This document shows, piece by piece, positions 9,292-17,225 of a DNA stretch of 64,000 nt. Position 1 is the stretch's first letter; each line of letters begins with the position of its first letter. The notes beneath the pieces are model-generated. The model was given only the letters and a program-made list of their open reading frames with translations, was not told the origin of the DNA and ran no database searches. The position numbers and the translations under genes are program-made. Source of the stretch: Maridesulfovibrio sp. (GTDB lineage Bacteria > Desulfobacterota > Desulfovibrionia > Desulfovibrionales > Desulfovibrionaceae); NCBI RefSeq assembly GCF_963677005.1, contig NZ_OY781616.1, forward strand, positions 2,675,001 through 2,739,000, written 5' to 3'.

Positions 9292-9375
9292 ATGAGCTTT
9301 TTCTGGTTTTTTCTCGGTCTGGCAATGACTATGGCTGCAATCGCTTTCATCAAGGCCAGCAGCACTGAAGAATAG
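9292..9375 (+). CDS. Microprotein, 27 aa, single membrane segment
   Basis: ATG preceded by GGAGGAG at 9279-9285, an unusually strong ribosome-binding site for a window where many starts are weak. The protein begins MSFFWFFLGLAMTMAAIAF, is hydrophobic for about 20 residues, and ends KASSTEE: a typical one-helix small membrane protein. It starts five bases after the stop of the 24-aa microprotein, and a perfect terminator follows 38 bases after its stop. Function unknown. Confidence 0.65.
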   Translation: MSFFWFFLGLAMTMAAIAFIKASSTEE

Positions 9376-9412
9376 TCCATGTTGAGCGGGGCAACCCGTC
9401 CATTTTTCTTTC

Positions 9413-9438
9413 AGCCCGCATTTATGCGGGCTTTTTTT
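9413..9438 (+). terminator. Intrinsic terminator after the microprotein pair
   Basis: Perfect 8-bp stem AGCCCGCA / TGCGGGCT with a 4-base loop, followed by seven T. It ends the 8349-9375 transcription unit. Confidence 0.9.
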
Positions 9439-9628
9439 GTTTCTAGCAGTACTGACGCATGGAACAACATCCGGCATCAATGCAGAAGATATTCCGCAGT
9501 CAATATTCTGCACCAACAGGCGATCTCCTCTATGATGGTTCCGACATATTTTGGTATAAATTCATTTCACTTTAAGGTAATCGTCTGCATTATAAACAAC
9601 CGGCAACATCAAACATAGACTTCGCAAC

Positions 9629-11089
9629 GTGAGCAGAGAAAAAATTCTTGAACGCATAACCGGCCGAGACGAATGGCTGAGAGTGCCCAGCGTATTCAAA
9701 AACGATTCGGGACAGCCTGAATTCGAAATGCTGCTGGCAAAGCGGCAAATGCGCGATCCGGGCACGGCCTCACTTTATTCACGCGAGACAAGGACAGGAG
9801 GTTTCGAATACGCCTCCAGAGCATTCATACATGCTCATATCCGGCCGGGAGACCTGTTCATAGACGTCGGAGCCCACTTCGGCCTGTACACCCTGACCGC
9901 CGCCATGAAATTTCCGGGCAAGGTAAACGTGCTTGCGGTGGAACCGCACCCGGACAATGTCGGCAGGCTGAAACTCTGGACCGAATTCAACGAATGCCGG
10001 AAACAGGTGATCATAGCCGAATGCGCGGCCTCGGATCGGAGCGGACGCAGTATTCTGAACCTCAATTCATCCATGGGCCACAGCCTGCTACCATATCCGC
10101 AAAACAATACCGCCCGAAAACTGGAAGTCCGGCTGGAAACACTGGACCGGCTGGTATCGCTTACCGAATTCGCCGAATCTGACTGCAGAATATTCATCAA
10201 AATAGATACCGAAGGACATGAATATCAGGTGCTCACCGGAGCACTCGGGCTGCTTAAAAGCGGCAGGGTTGCTGCGGTCATATGGGAAAAGGGACACTTC
10301 CAGGGAACAGAAGCAGGACTGAAGGAGTTCGCATTGTCCCTTGCCCTGCTCAGAGACCTGGGGTTCGAGTCGTACCGTTTTCCGCATGAGGACATGGGCG
10401 GCCCGCTGGTGCCATACGGACCGAGCCATGAGCAATGCAATATCATCAGCATTGACAAATCCCTTGAAAGGCTCCCGGTCTATCACAAACAGTGGACTCC
10501 GCACACCATACTTCCCCCTTCAATGCGTCCTCCGGTATCAGACAGTTTCATGGCCGGGTATACAAGAATGCTCATGGAACACAAGACAACCGACTGCGGA
10601 AGGTGGTCCCGCTGGAATTACCTTTCCACAGATGCGGACCTGAGGGCAGGGATGGCCGGAAGACTGGTCCCGGAAGGGTCAAACGTGCTTGATGCCGGTG
10701 CGGGACTGCTGCTCCTGCGTGACTACATACCGGAGGACTGTTCCTACACTCCACTGGACATCGTGGCCCGCAGCCGAAACTGCATTGTTGCCGACCTGAA
10801 CCAGCAACAATATCCAAAGACCGGATACGATGTGATCTGCGCCCTTGGCCTCTTCGAATTCCTGCACGACCCGGAATCATTCATGAAATGGGCAAGAAAG
10901 CACTCCGGCAGACTGATTTTCACCTACCACATCATGCTGCCGGGCAAGGACCTTGAACAACGCCGGGCTGCCGGTTTTTTCAACGATTACAAACAAAACG
11001 AACTTGAAACCATAATCCGCAGCAGCGGCTGGAAGATCCGGTCCTTCATGGACATAGGGCGCGGTCAGGCCTGCTTGGAATGCATATAA
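9629..11089 (+). CDS. Tandem methyltransferase: FkbM domain plus second SAM-dependent domain
   Basis: 486 residues from a GTG start; no clear ribosome-binding site, so the start is uncertain. Domain 1 (about 60-260) is an FkbM-type O-methyltransferase: SAM motif LFIDVGAHFGLYTL, then VEPHPDNVGRL, and KIDTEGHEYQVL. Domain 2 (about 340-480) is a shorter class I methyltransferase: SNVLDAGAGLLLL as the SAM loop, ALGLFEFLHDPESF after it. Such fusions usually modify sugars or surface polymers; the substrate is unknown. The xthA gene starts 10 bases downstream, so the two are probably co-transcribed. Confidence 0.8.
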   Translation: MSREKILERITGRDEWLRVPSVFKNDSGQPEFEMLLAKRQMRDPGTASLYSRETRTGGFEYASRAFIHAHIRPGDLFIDVGAHFGLYTLTAAMKFPGKVNVLAVEPHPDNVGRLKLWTEFNECRKQVIIAECAASDRSGRSILNLNSSMGHSLLPYPQNNTARKLEVRLETLDRLVSLTEFAESDCRIFIKIDTEGHEYQVLTGALGLLKSGRVAAVIWEKGHFQGTEAGLKEFALSLALLRDLGFESYRFPHEDMGGPLVPYGPSHEQCNIISIDKSLERLPVYHKQWTPHTILPPSMRPPVSDSFMAGYTRMLMEHKTTDCGRWSRWNYLSTDADLRAGMAGRLVPEGSNVLDAGAGLLLLRDYIPEDCSYTPLDIVARSRNCIVADLNQQQYPKTGYDVICALGLFEFLHDPESFMKWARKHSGRLIFTYHIMLPGKDLEQRRAAGFFNDYKQNELETIIRSSGWKIRSFMDIGRGQACLECI

Positions 11090-11099
11090 CGAGGGCAGA

Positions 11100-11867
11100 A
11101 TGAAAATTTATTCATGGAATGTGAACGGATACAGGGCTGTCATAAAGAAAAATTTCAGAGAATGGTTCAGCAGTTGCGACGGCGATGTGATCATGCTGCA
11201 GGAAACAAAAGCCCATCCGGAACAGATTCCGGCAAAAGACCGCGACTTCGACGGATATGATTCCATATGGAACTGGTCCAAGGAAAAGAAAGGATATTCC
11301 GGCACGGCCTGCTTCTTCCGCAACCCGGTGATTTCACATTCCTTCGGGCTGCAGGATGAAGCATATAAGGGAGAAGGCAGGGTGGTGCTCATGGAGTACG
11401 AACATTTCTACCTTTTCAACATATACTATCCCAACGGGCAGATGAGTGATGAACGTCTTGAATACAAAATGGGATTCTATGACAGCTTTCTTGAATACGC
11501 CCAGGAATTAAGAAAAAATAAACCCGTTGTAGTCGGCGGAGACTTCAACACGGCACACACGGAAATAGACCTCAAGAACCCCAAGGCAAACTCGGAGCGC
11601 TCAGGATTCCTGCCGGTTGAAAGGAAGTGGTTGGATAAGTTCATTGCCCACGGATACGTGGACACTTTCAGAATGTTCGATGAGAATCCCGGAAACTATT
11701 CCTGGTGGAGTTACAGGTTCAATGCCCGCAAAAACAACGCAGGGTGGCGCATCGACTACTTTTTCGTTTCCGAAGAACTGCGCGACAAGGTCAAAAACGC
11801 ATGGATTGAAACAGATGTACTTGGTTCGGACCATTGCCCCATAGGCATTGAACTGTCGATTCCATAA
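11100..11867 (+). CDS. xthA: Exodeoxyribonuclease III / AP endonuclease
   Basis: 255 residues, full length for the family. It cleaves DNA 5' of abasic sites and removes 3' blocking groups in base-excision repair. Seen in order: YSWNVNGYRA (Asn ligand), MLQETKA (metal-binding Glu), GYSGTACFFR, VVVGGDFNTAH (Asp/Asn catalytic loop), WWSYRFNARKNNAGWRIDYF, and the closing GSDHCPI (catalytic Asp-His). All catalytic residues are present. The start follows GAGGGC. It lies 10 bases after the methyltransferase gene. Confidence 0.95.
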   Translation: MKIYSWNVNGYRAVIKKNFREWFSSCDGDVIMLQETKAHPEQIPAKDRDFDGYDSIWNWSKEKKGYSGTACFFRNPVISHSFGLQDEAYKGEGRVVLMEYEHFYLFNIYYPNGQMSDERLEYKMGFYDSFLEYAQELRKNKPVVVGGDFNTAHTEIDLKNPKANSERSGFLPVERKWLDKFIAHGYVDTFRMFDENPGNYSWWSYRFNARKNNAGWRIDYFFVSEELRDKVKNAWIETDVLGSDHCPIGIELSIP

Positions 11868-12229
11868 TACCGAACAACATAAGCCAGATACAAAAAAGAG
11901 CATGGCGACAATGAAATATACTCTTACAAACAAAACAGACCGGAATGGTATGTTCTTAAGTTTTTAATTTTATTGCTGTTACGCTGTTCGCGATGCATTT
12001 AGCACAACCTTGAACCGGATCATTTGATCCGGTTTTTTGTTTTTTATTCGAATTCAACATTCCAGAAAAAACAACAGCACGTAAGTTGCTGCAAAATTTT
12101 CACCAAAAATTGGTAGAAATTGACACAGGTTTAATATAGATCAAAAAAACAAATTTTTATTACGTTTTTCGGATTTAATTATATATTATTTTTCCATATC
12201 CGTACCACAAACAACCAGAGGAGTTGCAA
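11868..12229. other. Intergenic region between xthA and chemoreceptor gene
   Basis: 362 bases without a convincing gene. It holds one strong terminator (12013-12041) and, to its right, an AT-rich stretch that must carry the chemoreceptor promoter. A TTGACA is at 12120-12125, but no -10 sits at the proper spacing, so I do not call a promoter. Confidence 0.6.
12013..12041 (+). terminator. Intrinsic terminator downstream of xthA
   Basis: Perfect 10-bp stem AACCGGATCA / TGATCCGGTT with a two-base spacer, followed by a T-rich tail. It lies about 145 bases after the xthA stop. Confidence 0.85.
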
Positions 12230-14383
12230 ATGCTCGACAACCTGAAAATAGGAACCAAAATAACTCTAAGCATCAGCATAATGATGATCGTTATTTTTAT
12301 TGGCTTCACGGCTGTTACAGTCAACCAGACAAGAGAAACATCACAGGTACAGGCTCAGGAACTGGCTGACGAGATGGCAGGCAGGTACGGGAATCAGGTT
12401 AAGGCGACAATTGAAAAAGCATTAGATGCCTCCTGGGCCGGAGCGGCAGCCGTACTGAGCCTGACGGATTACGGCGAGCAACTCGACCGTGAAACAGTAA
12501 ACGACTTCATCAGACACCTCACGGATTCAGACCCCATGTTCTTCGGAACACAGATAGTGCTTGAACCCAACCAGCTGGATGGAAGGGACTCAGAATACAA
12601 GGACAGTGGTAAATTCGGGCCCAACGGAGAATACGGACAATACGGATGGCATGAAAACGGGCAGTGGAAACTGGCCGAAATGCATCAGCACGACCCCAAC
12701 CATACCAGAGCATGGTATATGATCCCCCGGGACACAAAAAAGGCTGTGCTTACCGAGCCGTACACAACCTCAATCGTTACGGATGTTATGGCAACCGTAA
12801 GCGTCCCCATAGTCAAAAAGGGAAAATTCATCGGCGTGGTCGGGATCGATTTTGTTCTGGGGGCATTCAAAACCATGGCCGATACTATCCACCCTCTGGA
12901 AACTGGATACGCTTTCATTGTTTCCAACAAGGGGTACTGTGTGGCCCACCCCGACCAGGAACTGGTCGGCAAGAACATAACCGAAGCATTTCCGCCGGCA
13001 GAAAGAGCTGAGATAAGCAGTTGTGTCGAATCCGGCAGGAAGTATCAGAAAATCATGACCTCACCGCTCGATGGAAAAGAGTACTTCTTCACCTTTGAGC
13101 CTATCGTCATCTCCGGCACCGACACCCATTGGTCCATAGGGCTGGCAATTCCCACGGACAAAATTTTTGCCGGAGCAAACAGCTTTCTCACACTCAGCCT
13201 GATCCTTTCGGCCATAGCAATTCTACTTGTGATCGCAGTGGCATTGTTTGTGGCCCGCAGCATAGCCAAACCCATCGGAGCAATGGCAGAAGATGCCCAA
13301 AGGATAGCGAACGGCAACTTCGATAACATTGAACCTTCCGCCAGGCTGGGAGGGGAACTCAAAATCCTAAGTGACGCTTTCAAGACAATGGTTGAAAATC
13401 TGGTCAGATTCATATCAACAGCAGAAGAAAAATCAGAAGAGGCGGAAAGGCAGAGCCTTGCGGCGAACAAGGCCCTTGAGGAAGCCAGACAGGCAAAGGA
13501 AAAAGCCGAATCCGCAAAATCGGAAGGTATGCTCCATGCAGCCAGGCAACTTGAAGGAATCGCCGCTCAGGTAACCAGAACATCCGAGCAGCTCACCCGG
13601 CAGATTCAGGAGTCGGCCAACGGCTCTGATATACAGCGCGAGCGCACTGCAGAATCGGCAACAGCCATGGATCAGATGAACGCCTCAGTACTGGAAGTTG
13701 CCAAGAATGCTTCCAGAGCAGCTGAAAGTGCCATGGACGCAAAAAGCAATGCCGAAAACGGAGGCAAAATCGTTGCCAACGTGGTTTCATCCATCAACTC
13801 GGTTAACACTGCCACGGAAAAAATGGTCTCTGGTCTTAATGAACTCGGTTCAAGGGCCGAAGGGATATCTCAGGTCATAACGGTGATTACCGATATTGCT
13901 GATCAGACCAACCTGCTGGCCCTGAATGCGGCAATCGAAGCAGCCCGCGCCGGAGAGGCCGGACGCGGTTTCGCCGTGGTAGCCGATGAGGTCCGTAAAC
14001 TGGCGGAAAAAACCATGCAGGCAACTCAGGAAGTAGCTCAGGCCGTCCATGCAATCCAGTCTGAAACACAAAAAAATATAGATGAAATGGGCCACGCGGC
14101 CACAATGGTCACGCAAAGCACGGAATACGCAAGTCAGGCAGGCCAGAGCCTGGAGACTATTGTCGAAATAGTGGATTCCACTGCCGACCAGGTGCGGTCA
14201 ATAGCAACGGCCAGCGAACAGCAATCGGCGGCCAGCGAACAGATCAACCGGGGCTCGGAAGAAGTCAACCGCATTGCGACTGAGACGGCTGAAGCCATGA
14301 GCCTGTCCATGAAAGCCGTTTCCGACCTTTCCAGCCTTGCAGAAGAACTCCAGGCCCTGATTAAGGAACTTAAAAGCAACTGA
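12230..14383 (+). CDS. Methyl-accepting chemotaxis protein with dCache sensor
   Basis: 717 residues from ATG 12230. A TTG six bases earlier is rejected because AGAGGAG is spaced correctly for the ATG. TM1 about 10-30; periplasmic dCache-type sensor about 35-310 (motifs [13 protein letters not shown] and [10 protein letters not shown]); TM2 about 320-345 ([20 protein letters not shown]); HAMP; long cytoplasmic coiled coil with the universal hairpin tip ([20 protein letters not shown], then [18 protein letters not shown]). No C-terminal CheR-tethering pentapeptide. It signals a small extracellular ligand to CheA/CheW. Monocistronic, own terminator. Confidence 0.95.
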   Translation: MLDNLKIGTKITLSISIMMIVIFIGFTAVTVNQTRETSQVQAQELADEMAGRYGNQVKATIEKALDASWAGAAAVLSLTDYGEQLDRETVNDFIRHLTDSDPMFFGTQIVLEPNQLDGRDSEYKDSGKFGPNGEYGQYGWHENGQWKLAEMHQHDPNHTRAWYMIPRDTKKAVLTEPYTTSIVTDVMATVSVPIVKKGKFIGVVGIDFVLGAFKTMADTIHPLETGYAFIVSNKGYCVAHPDQELVGKNITEAFPPAERAEISSCVESGRKYQKIMTSPLDGKEYFFTFEPIVISGTDTHWSIGLAIPTDKIFAGANSFLTLSLILSAIAILLVIAVALFVARSIAKPIGAMAEDAQRIANGNFDNIEPSARLGGELKILSDAFKTMVENLVRFISTAEEKSEEAERQSLAANKALEEARQAKEKAESAKSEGMLHAARQLEGIAAQVTRTSEQLTRQIQESANGSDIQRERTAESATAMDQMNASVLEVAKNASRAAESAMDAKSNAENGGKIVANVVSSINSVNTATEKMVSGLNELGSRAEGISQVITVITDIADQTNLLALNAAIEAARAGEAGRGFAVVADEVRKLAEKTMQATQEVAQAVHAIQSETQKNIDEMGHAATMVTQSTEYASQAGQSLETIVEIVDSTADQVRSIATASEQQSAASEQINRGSEEVNRIATETAEAMSLSMKAVSDLSSLAEELQALIKELKSN

Positions 14384-14386
14384 TTC

Positions 14387-14474
14387 CAAAAGCCCCGGCA
14401 GGCCGGCTGCCCATATATAAAGGACAGTTTATTCTACCCGGAATATATGGAAATACAGGCCTCCGGGGCTTTTC
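14387..14474 (+). terminator. Hairpin terminator of the chemoreceptor gene
   Basis: AAAAGCCCCGG pairs with CCGGGGCTTTT, enclosing an additional long arm; the T run follows the right arm. The outer stem is strong; the large internal region makes it unusual. Confidence 0.65.
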
Positions 14475-14616
14475 CTACAGCTGAATTACCTAGTCATTAT
14501 CTCCGGTTTTCCACCTTCAAAAACGCTTGCAGTCATTCCACACCCCCACATGGCACCTCAAAAATTCAGTCTTTCTTCCCATTCCCCTTAAATAATTAAG
14601 AATAGCATGCTTCATT

Positions 14617-14638
14617 GTGTCCTGATAAATCAGGACAC
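14617..14638. repeat. Perfect 9-bp inverted repeat, unknown role
   Basis: GTGTCCTGA / TCAGGACAC with a 4-base TAAA spacer. No T tail follows, so it is not a typical terminator. It could be a second operator upstream of the Fur box. Confidence 0.5.
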
Positions 14639-14729
14639 TGCCGTAAAAACTTTTTCAAAGCAAAACCCGCAGCAATAAAACACAAAAAAATATTTCAGCT
14701 TTTTTAAGACAAATCCGGCAGTTTTTACT

Positions 14730-14744
14730 TGAAAATGATTTTCA
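14730..14744. promoter_or_regulatory. Fur box
   Basis: TGAAAATGATTTTCA is a palindrome perfect except for its central base, in the 7-1-7 arrangement recognised by ferric uptake regulators. It lies 50 bases before the start of the 54-aa gene, overlapping the expected promoter. It predicts repression of the two small genes downstream when iron is plentiful. Confidence 0.75.
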
Positions 14745-14793
14745 TATTCATTAAGAACATCTTCAGCAATCACATTTAAAAGGAGGCTCGCTT

Positions 14794-14958
14794 ATGACCC
14801 AGACAGCAAGCATTTCATCCATCGACAAAAGAAAATTCCTGAGAAAGACCCTGAAAGGTTTCGGCATATCCGGAACAGGATCTCGCAGCAACCCGCCGAT
14901 GCCTGCTCCCGGAGGTCGGATGGAAGAGCATCCTGACCGCAAAGAGCTCCGGGGCTGA
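14794..14958 (+). CDS. Small basic protein, 54 aa, behind a Fur box
   Basis: ATG with AAAAGGAGG 7 bases upstream, a near-perfect Shine-Dalgarno. N-terminal DKRKFLRKTLKGFGISG resembles the start of a twin-arginine leader but has KRK rather than RR and no hydrophobic core long enough for export. The C-terminal half is Pro/Gly-rich and charged. No family recognised. The Fur box upstream and the second small gene 38 bases downstream suggest an iron-responsive two-gene operon. Confidence 0.65.
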   Translation: MTQTASISSIDKRKFLRKTLKGFGISGTGSRSNPPMPAPGGRMEEHPDRKELRG

Positions 14959-14996
14959 CCTGATAGCGCAACGAACTTAACAATAAAGGAGCTGAA

Positions 14997-15176
14997 ATGG
15001 CTGATGCAATAAGAGAAGCGGCTCACATGCGGCGTAAATACGGCTGGAGGACCTATCTCATAAGATTCAGGGATTATTACTCATTTACTTTTGACCCCAG
15101 CCTCTTCCCGGACTTTGAACTGCTGGGAGAAGTTGATGCCGAAGGATCAGTCATCCCTTCCTCGGCTGTAAAATAA
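14997..15176 (+). CDS. Small hypothetical protein, 59 aa, second gene of the Fur-box operon
   Basis: ATG with AAAGGAG 6 bases upstream. It begins MADAIREAAHMRRKYGW and is rich in aromatic residues in the middle (YLIRFRDYYSFTFDPSLF), with an acidic C-terminal part. No Cys, so it is not an iron-sulfur protein by itself. No family recognised. It is placed directly behind the 54-aa gene and shares its ribosome-binding pattern. Confidence 0.65.
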   Translation: MADAIREAAHMRRKYGWRTYLIRFRDYYSFTFDPSLFPDFELLGEVDAEGSVIPSSAVK

Positions 15177-15251
15177 CCTGTTCCGTCAATGTCTCCGGAC
15201 AGACCCTCCGCTCTCCCGGTCCCGCAAATCATAAACGGCGGCCGGGAGAAT

Positions 15252-15440
15252 TCATTCCCCGCTCCCTTCACGATCAGACGGCAGGACCTCAACGGTTTTG
15301 TCAGCTATTTTTTTAAAAATTAAGATCAAGTCTTCAGGAATAGCCCCGCCGCTTCCCAGAAGCTCACGCAGTTGGTCTTCGCCAAGCCCGCATTCCCGAG
15401 CCAGTTCAAGCATCTTTTCCGATAAAATATTTTCATTCAT
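15252..15440 (-). CDS. Small helical protein, 62 aa
   Basis: Starts MNENILSEKMLELARECG and is mostly charged and helical, with a Gly-rich turn in the middle (LLGSGGAIPEDLI). The ribosome-binding site is only moderate (TAGGGTAGGGG). No other frame in this stretch looks better, and the composition is protein-like. No family recognised. It is alone between the Fur-box operon and trmJ. Confidence 0.5.
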   Translation of the reverse strand: MNENILSEKMLELARECGLGEDQLRELLGSGGAIPEDLILIFKKIADKTVEVLPSDREGSGE

Positions 15441-15632
15441 ACCCCTACCCTACGTGCGAAACCCGCCTTTTGAAAAGAGCCGATTTCCGATAAACATGAT
15501 TCCGAGCCCGGCAGAAAGCAACTTCGCAGCAGATTCTCCATGCAGTCACATATATCTGGACAACCGCCGGTGTTCTTTCTAAGACCCTAACCGGAAAACT
15601 CAAACAGACAACAACAAATCATCGGAGCAGGT

Positions 15633-16373
15633 ATGCTTAGTAACCTCAACATAGTATTATTCGGGACCAAATTTCCGGAAAATGTCGGTTCCTCGGCAAG
15701 GGCCATGACCAACATGGGCTGTCACAACCTGACTCTGGTCAGCCCGCTGTCCTGGGACATGGACAAGGCTTTTCCGCTGGCAACAGCCAAGGGCCGCGAT
15801 ATAGTGGAACGAGCCGCCACGTACGACGACCTGGGTGAAGCACTCAAAGACCAGACCAGAGTTTATGGAACGACTGCACGCACAGGCGGATGGCGTAAAG
15901 GAGTAATGACCCCGACAACAGCAGCTCCGCTTATTGTGGATCAACTCAGGAACGGCGAAAAGGTTGCCGTGGTTTTCGGCCCCGAAGATCGGGGACTGAC
16001 CAACGATGAAACACAACTCTGTTCCAGACTGATCAACATCCCCACCAGCAGGGAAAACAGCTCCCTGAACCTGTCGCAGGCGGTATTGATAATACTCTAT
16101 GAATGTTTTAGAAATGCTTTAGACAAACCGTATTCCCCGGCCGGACCGCCCGAAGAACGCGCCACCTCTTTTGAAGAGCAGGAAATTCTGGCCGCCAATC
16201 TGCAGGAAACACTTCTGGCCATAGACTTTCTCAAGTCCGACAACCCGGATTACTGGATGATGCCTGTCAGGAGATTCATGTCCAGAATCAATATCAAACG
16301 CAATGAATTCAACCTGTTGATGGGAATATGTCGCCAGATCAAATGGATTGCCGCAAAGGCCGGCCGCAAATAA
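15633..16373 (+). CDS. trmJ: tRNA 2'-O-methyltransferase TrmJ (SPOUT family)
   Basis: 246 residues. It methylates the ribose at position 32 of the tRNA anticodon loop, using SAM. Seen: NIVLFGTKFPENVGSSARAM (motif 1 with the Asn/Arg), VVFGPEDRGLTNDE (motif 2), and RENSSLNLSQAVLIILYE (motif 3), which together form the trefoil-knot SAM site. C-terminal helical extension of about 80 residues as usual for TrmJ. AGGAG-like GGAGCAGGT precedes the ATG. The TPR gene follows 81 bases later. Confidence 0.92.
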   Translation: MLSNLNIVLFGTKFPENVGSSARAMTNMGCHNLTLVSPLSWDMDKAFPLATAKGRDIVERAATYDDLGEALKDQTRVYGTTARTGGWRKGVMTPTTAAPLIVDQLRNGEKVAVVFGPEDRGLTNDETQLCSRLINIPTSRENSSLNLSQAVLIILYECFRNALDKPYSPAGPPEERATSFEEQEILAANLQETLLAIDFLKSDNPDYWMMPVRRFMSRINIKRNEFNLLMGICRQIKWIAAKAGRK

Positions 16374-16454
16374 TCGCTGAAACGGATACGCTTCTCAAGC
16401 CGGAAAAATAAAGCTACACTGGTTGTACGACTTCTTGTGTGCGGAGTAGAACTG

Positions 16455-17198
16455 ATGAGTGAAAACGGAAAGATACATGATCTGAACGGGGTTTTCTCCC
16501 GCCAGAGAATAGCCAAGGTAGGAACCGGGACGACCACCCGCCGTGTTGCCCAGGTCGGATATTACTTTGTCGAGCAGGTCGATGCCGATCTATTCCAGGT
16601 TCGTCCGCTGAACAACAACTTCGTGCCCACCGGCGACCCGGAAGAAATCAGCCGCGACGATCTGCTCAAGGAATATAATCCGGAACCGGAAATGTACCAC
16701 AAGCAGGTTCTTCCCAATATGAAGGAACTGCAGAAGACGCTTGCCCGCGCAGACCGCTATCGTAAACAGGGCAATTCCTTCAGCGCGGAAATGGAATATA
16801 CCAACGCGCTCAAGGTGGACGAACTGAACGTACGCGGTAACTTCGGAGTAGGTCTCTGTCTTATGGAACGGGGAGAAAAGGAACGGGCAAACGACATTTT
16901 TGCAAGGCTTATAGCCATGGACGCTCCGTTTGCCGGTGAACACAAGCACATGTTCAACGAGTTCGGCATAAACCTGCGCAAGTCGAAAATGATTCCGCAG
17001 GCTGTGGAATACTACGCCAGAGCACTCAGCCTCAGCCCCAATGATGAACACCTGCGCTACAATCTTGCCCGCGCATATTTTGATGCCAAGGAATACGGAA
17101 AGGCACGCAAGGAACTGCAGACCAGCCTTGAAACCAACCCGGATTTCGATGAGGCAAAAAAATTCATCGCCTATCTGGACAAGAATAAACTGGGCTGA
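16455..17198 (+). CDS. Tetratricopeptide-repeat protein
   Basis: 247 residues from the ATG at 16455, with GGAG 8 bases upstream; a GTG at 16437 is rejected because it would place that site inside the gene. The first 75 residues are a beta-rich domain of unknown type (KVGTGTTTRRVAQVGYYFVEQ). Residues about 100-245 hold at least three TPR-like helix pairs, clearest in MIPQAVEYYARALSLSPNDE and YGKARKELQTSLETNPDFDE. TPRs mediate protein contacts. No enzyme motif. The cbiA gene begins 27 bases later. Confidence 0.82.
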   Translation: MSENGKIHDLNGVFSRQRIAKVGTGTTTRRVAQVGYYFVEQVDADLFQVRPLNNNFVPTGDPEEISRDDLLKEYNPEPEMYHKQVLPNMKELQKTLARADRYRKQGNSFSAEMEYTNALKVDELNVRGNFGVGLCLMERGEKERANDIFARLIAMDAPFAGEHKHMFNEFGINLRKSKMIPQAVEYYARALSLSPNDEHLRYNLARAYFDAKEYGKARKELQTSLETNPDFDEAKKFIAYLDKNKLG

Positions 17199-17225
17199 TC
17201 GGCCAAAAAATATTATGGGTTTGCG

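Larger units (their letters stand above)
14475..14793. other. Regulatory intergenic region
   Basis: About 320 bases without a gene. It contains a perfect 9-bp inverted repeat (14617-14638) and a Fur box (14730-14744), then the ribosome-binding site of the 54-aa gene. It is AT-rich throughout. Confidence 0.6.

Noticed and set aside
12120-12142. TTGACA upstream of the chemoreceptor as a promoter
   Set aside because: No acceptable -10 at 16-18 bases; the TATAGA nearby is only 9 bases away.
12224-12229. TTG start for the chemoreceptor gene
   Set aside because: The AGAGGAG site is spaced correctly for the ATG at 12230 rather than the TTG.
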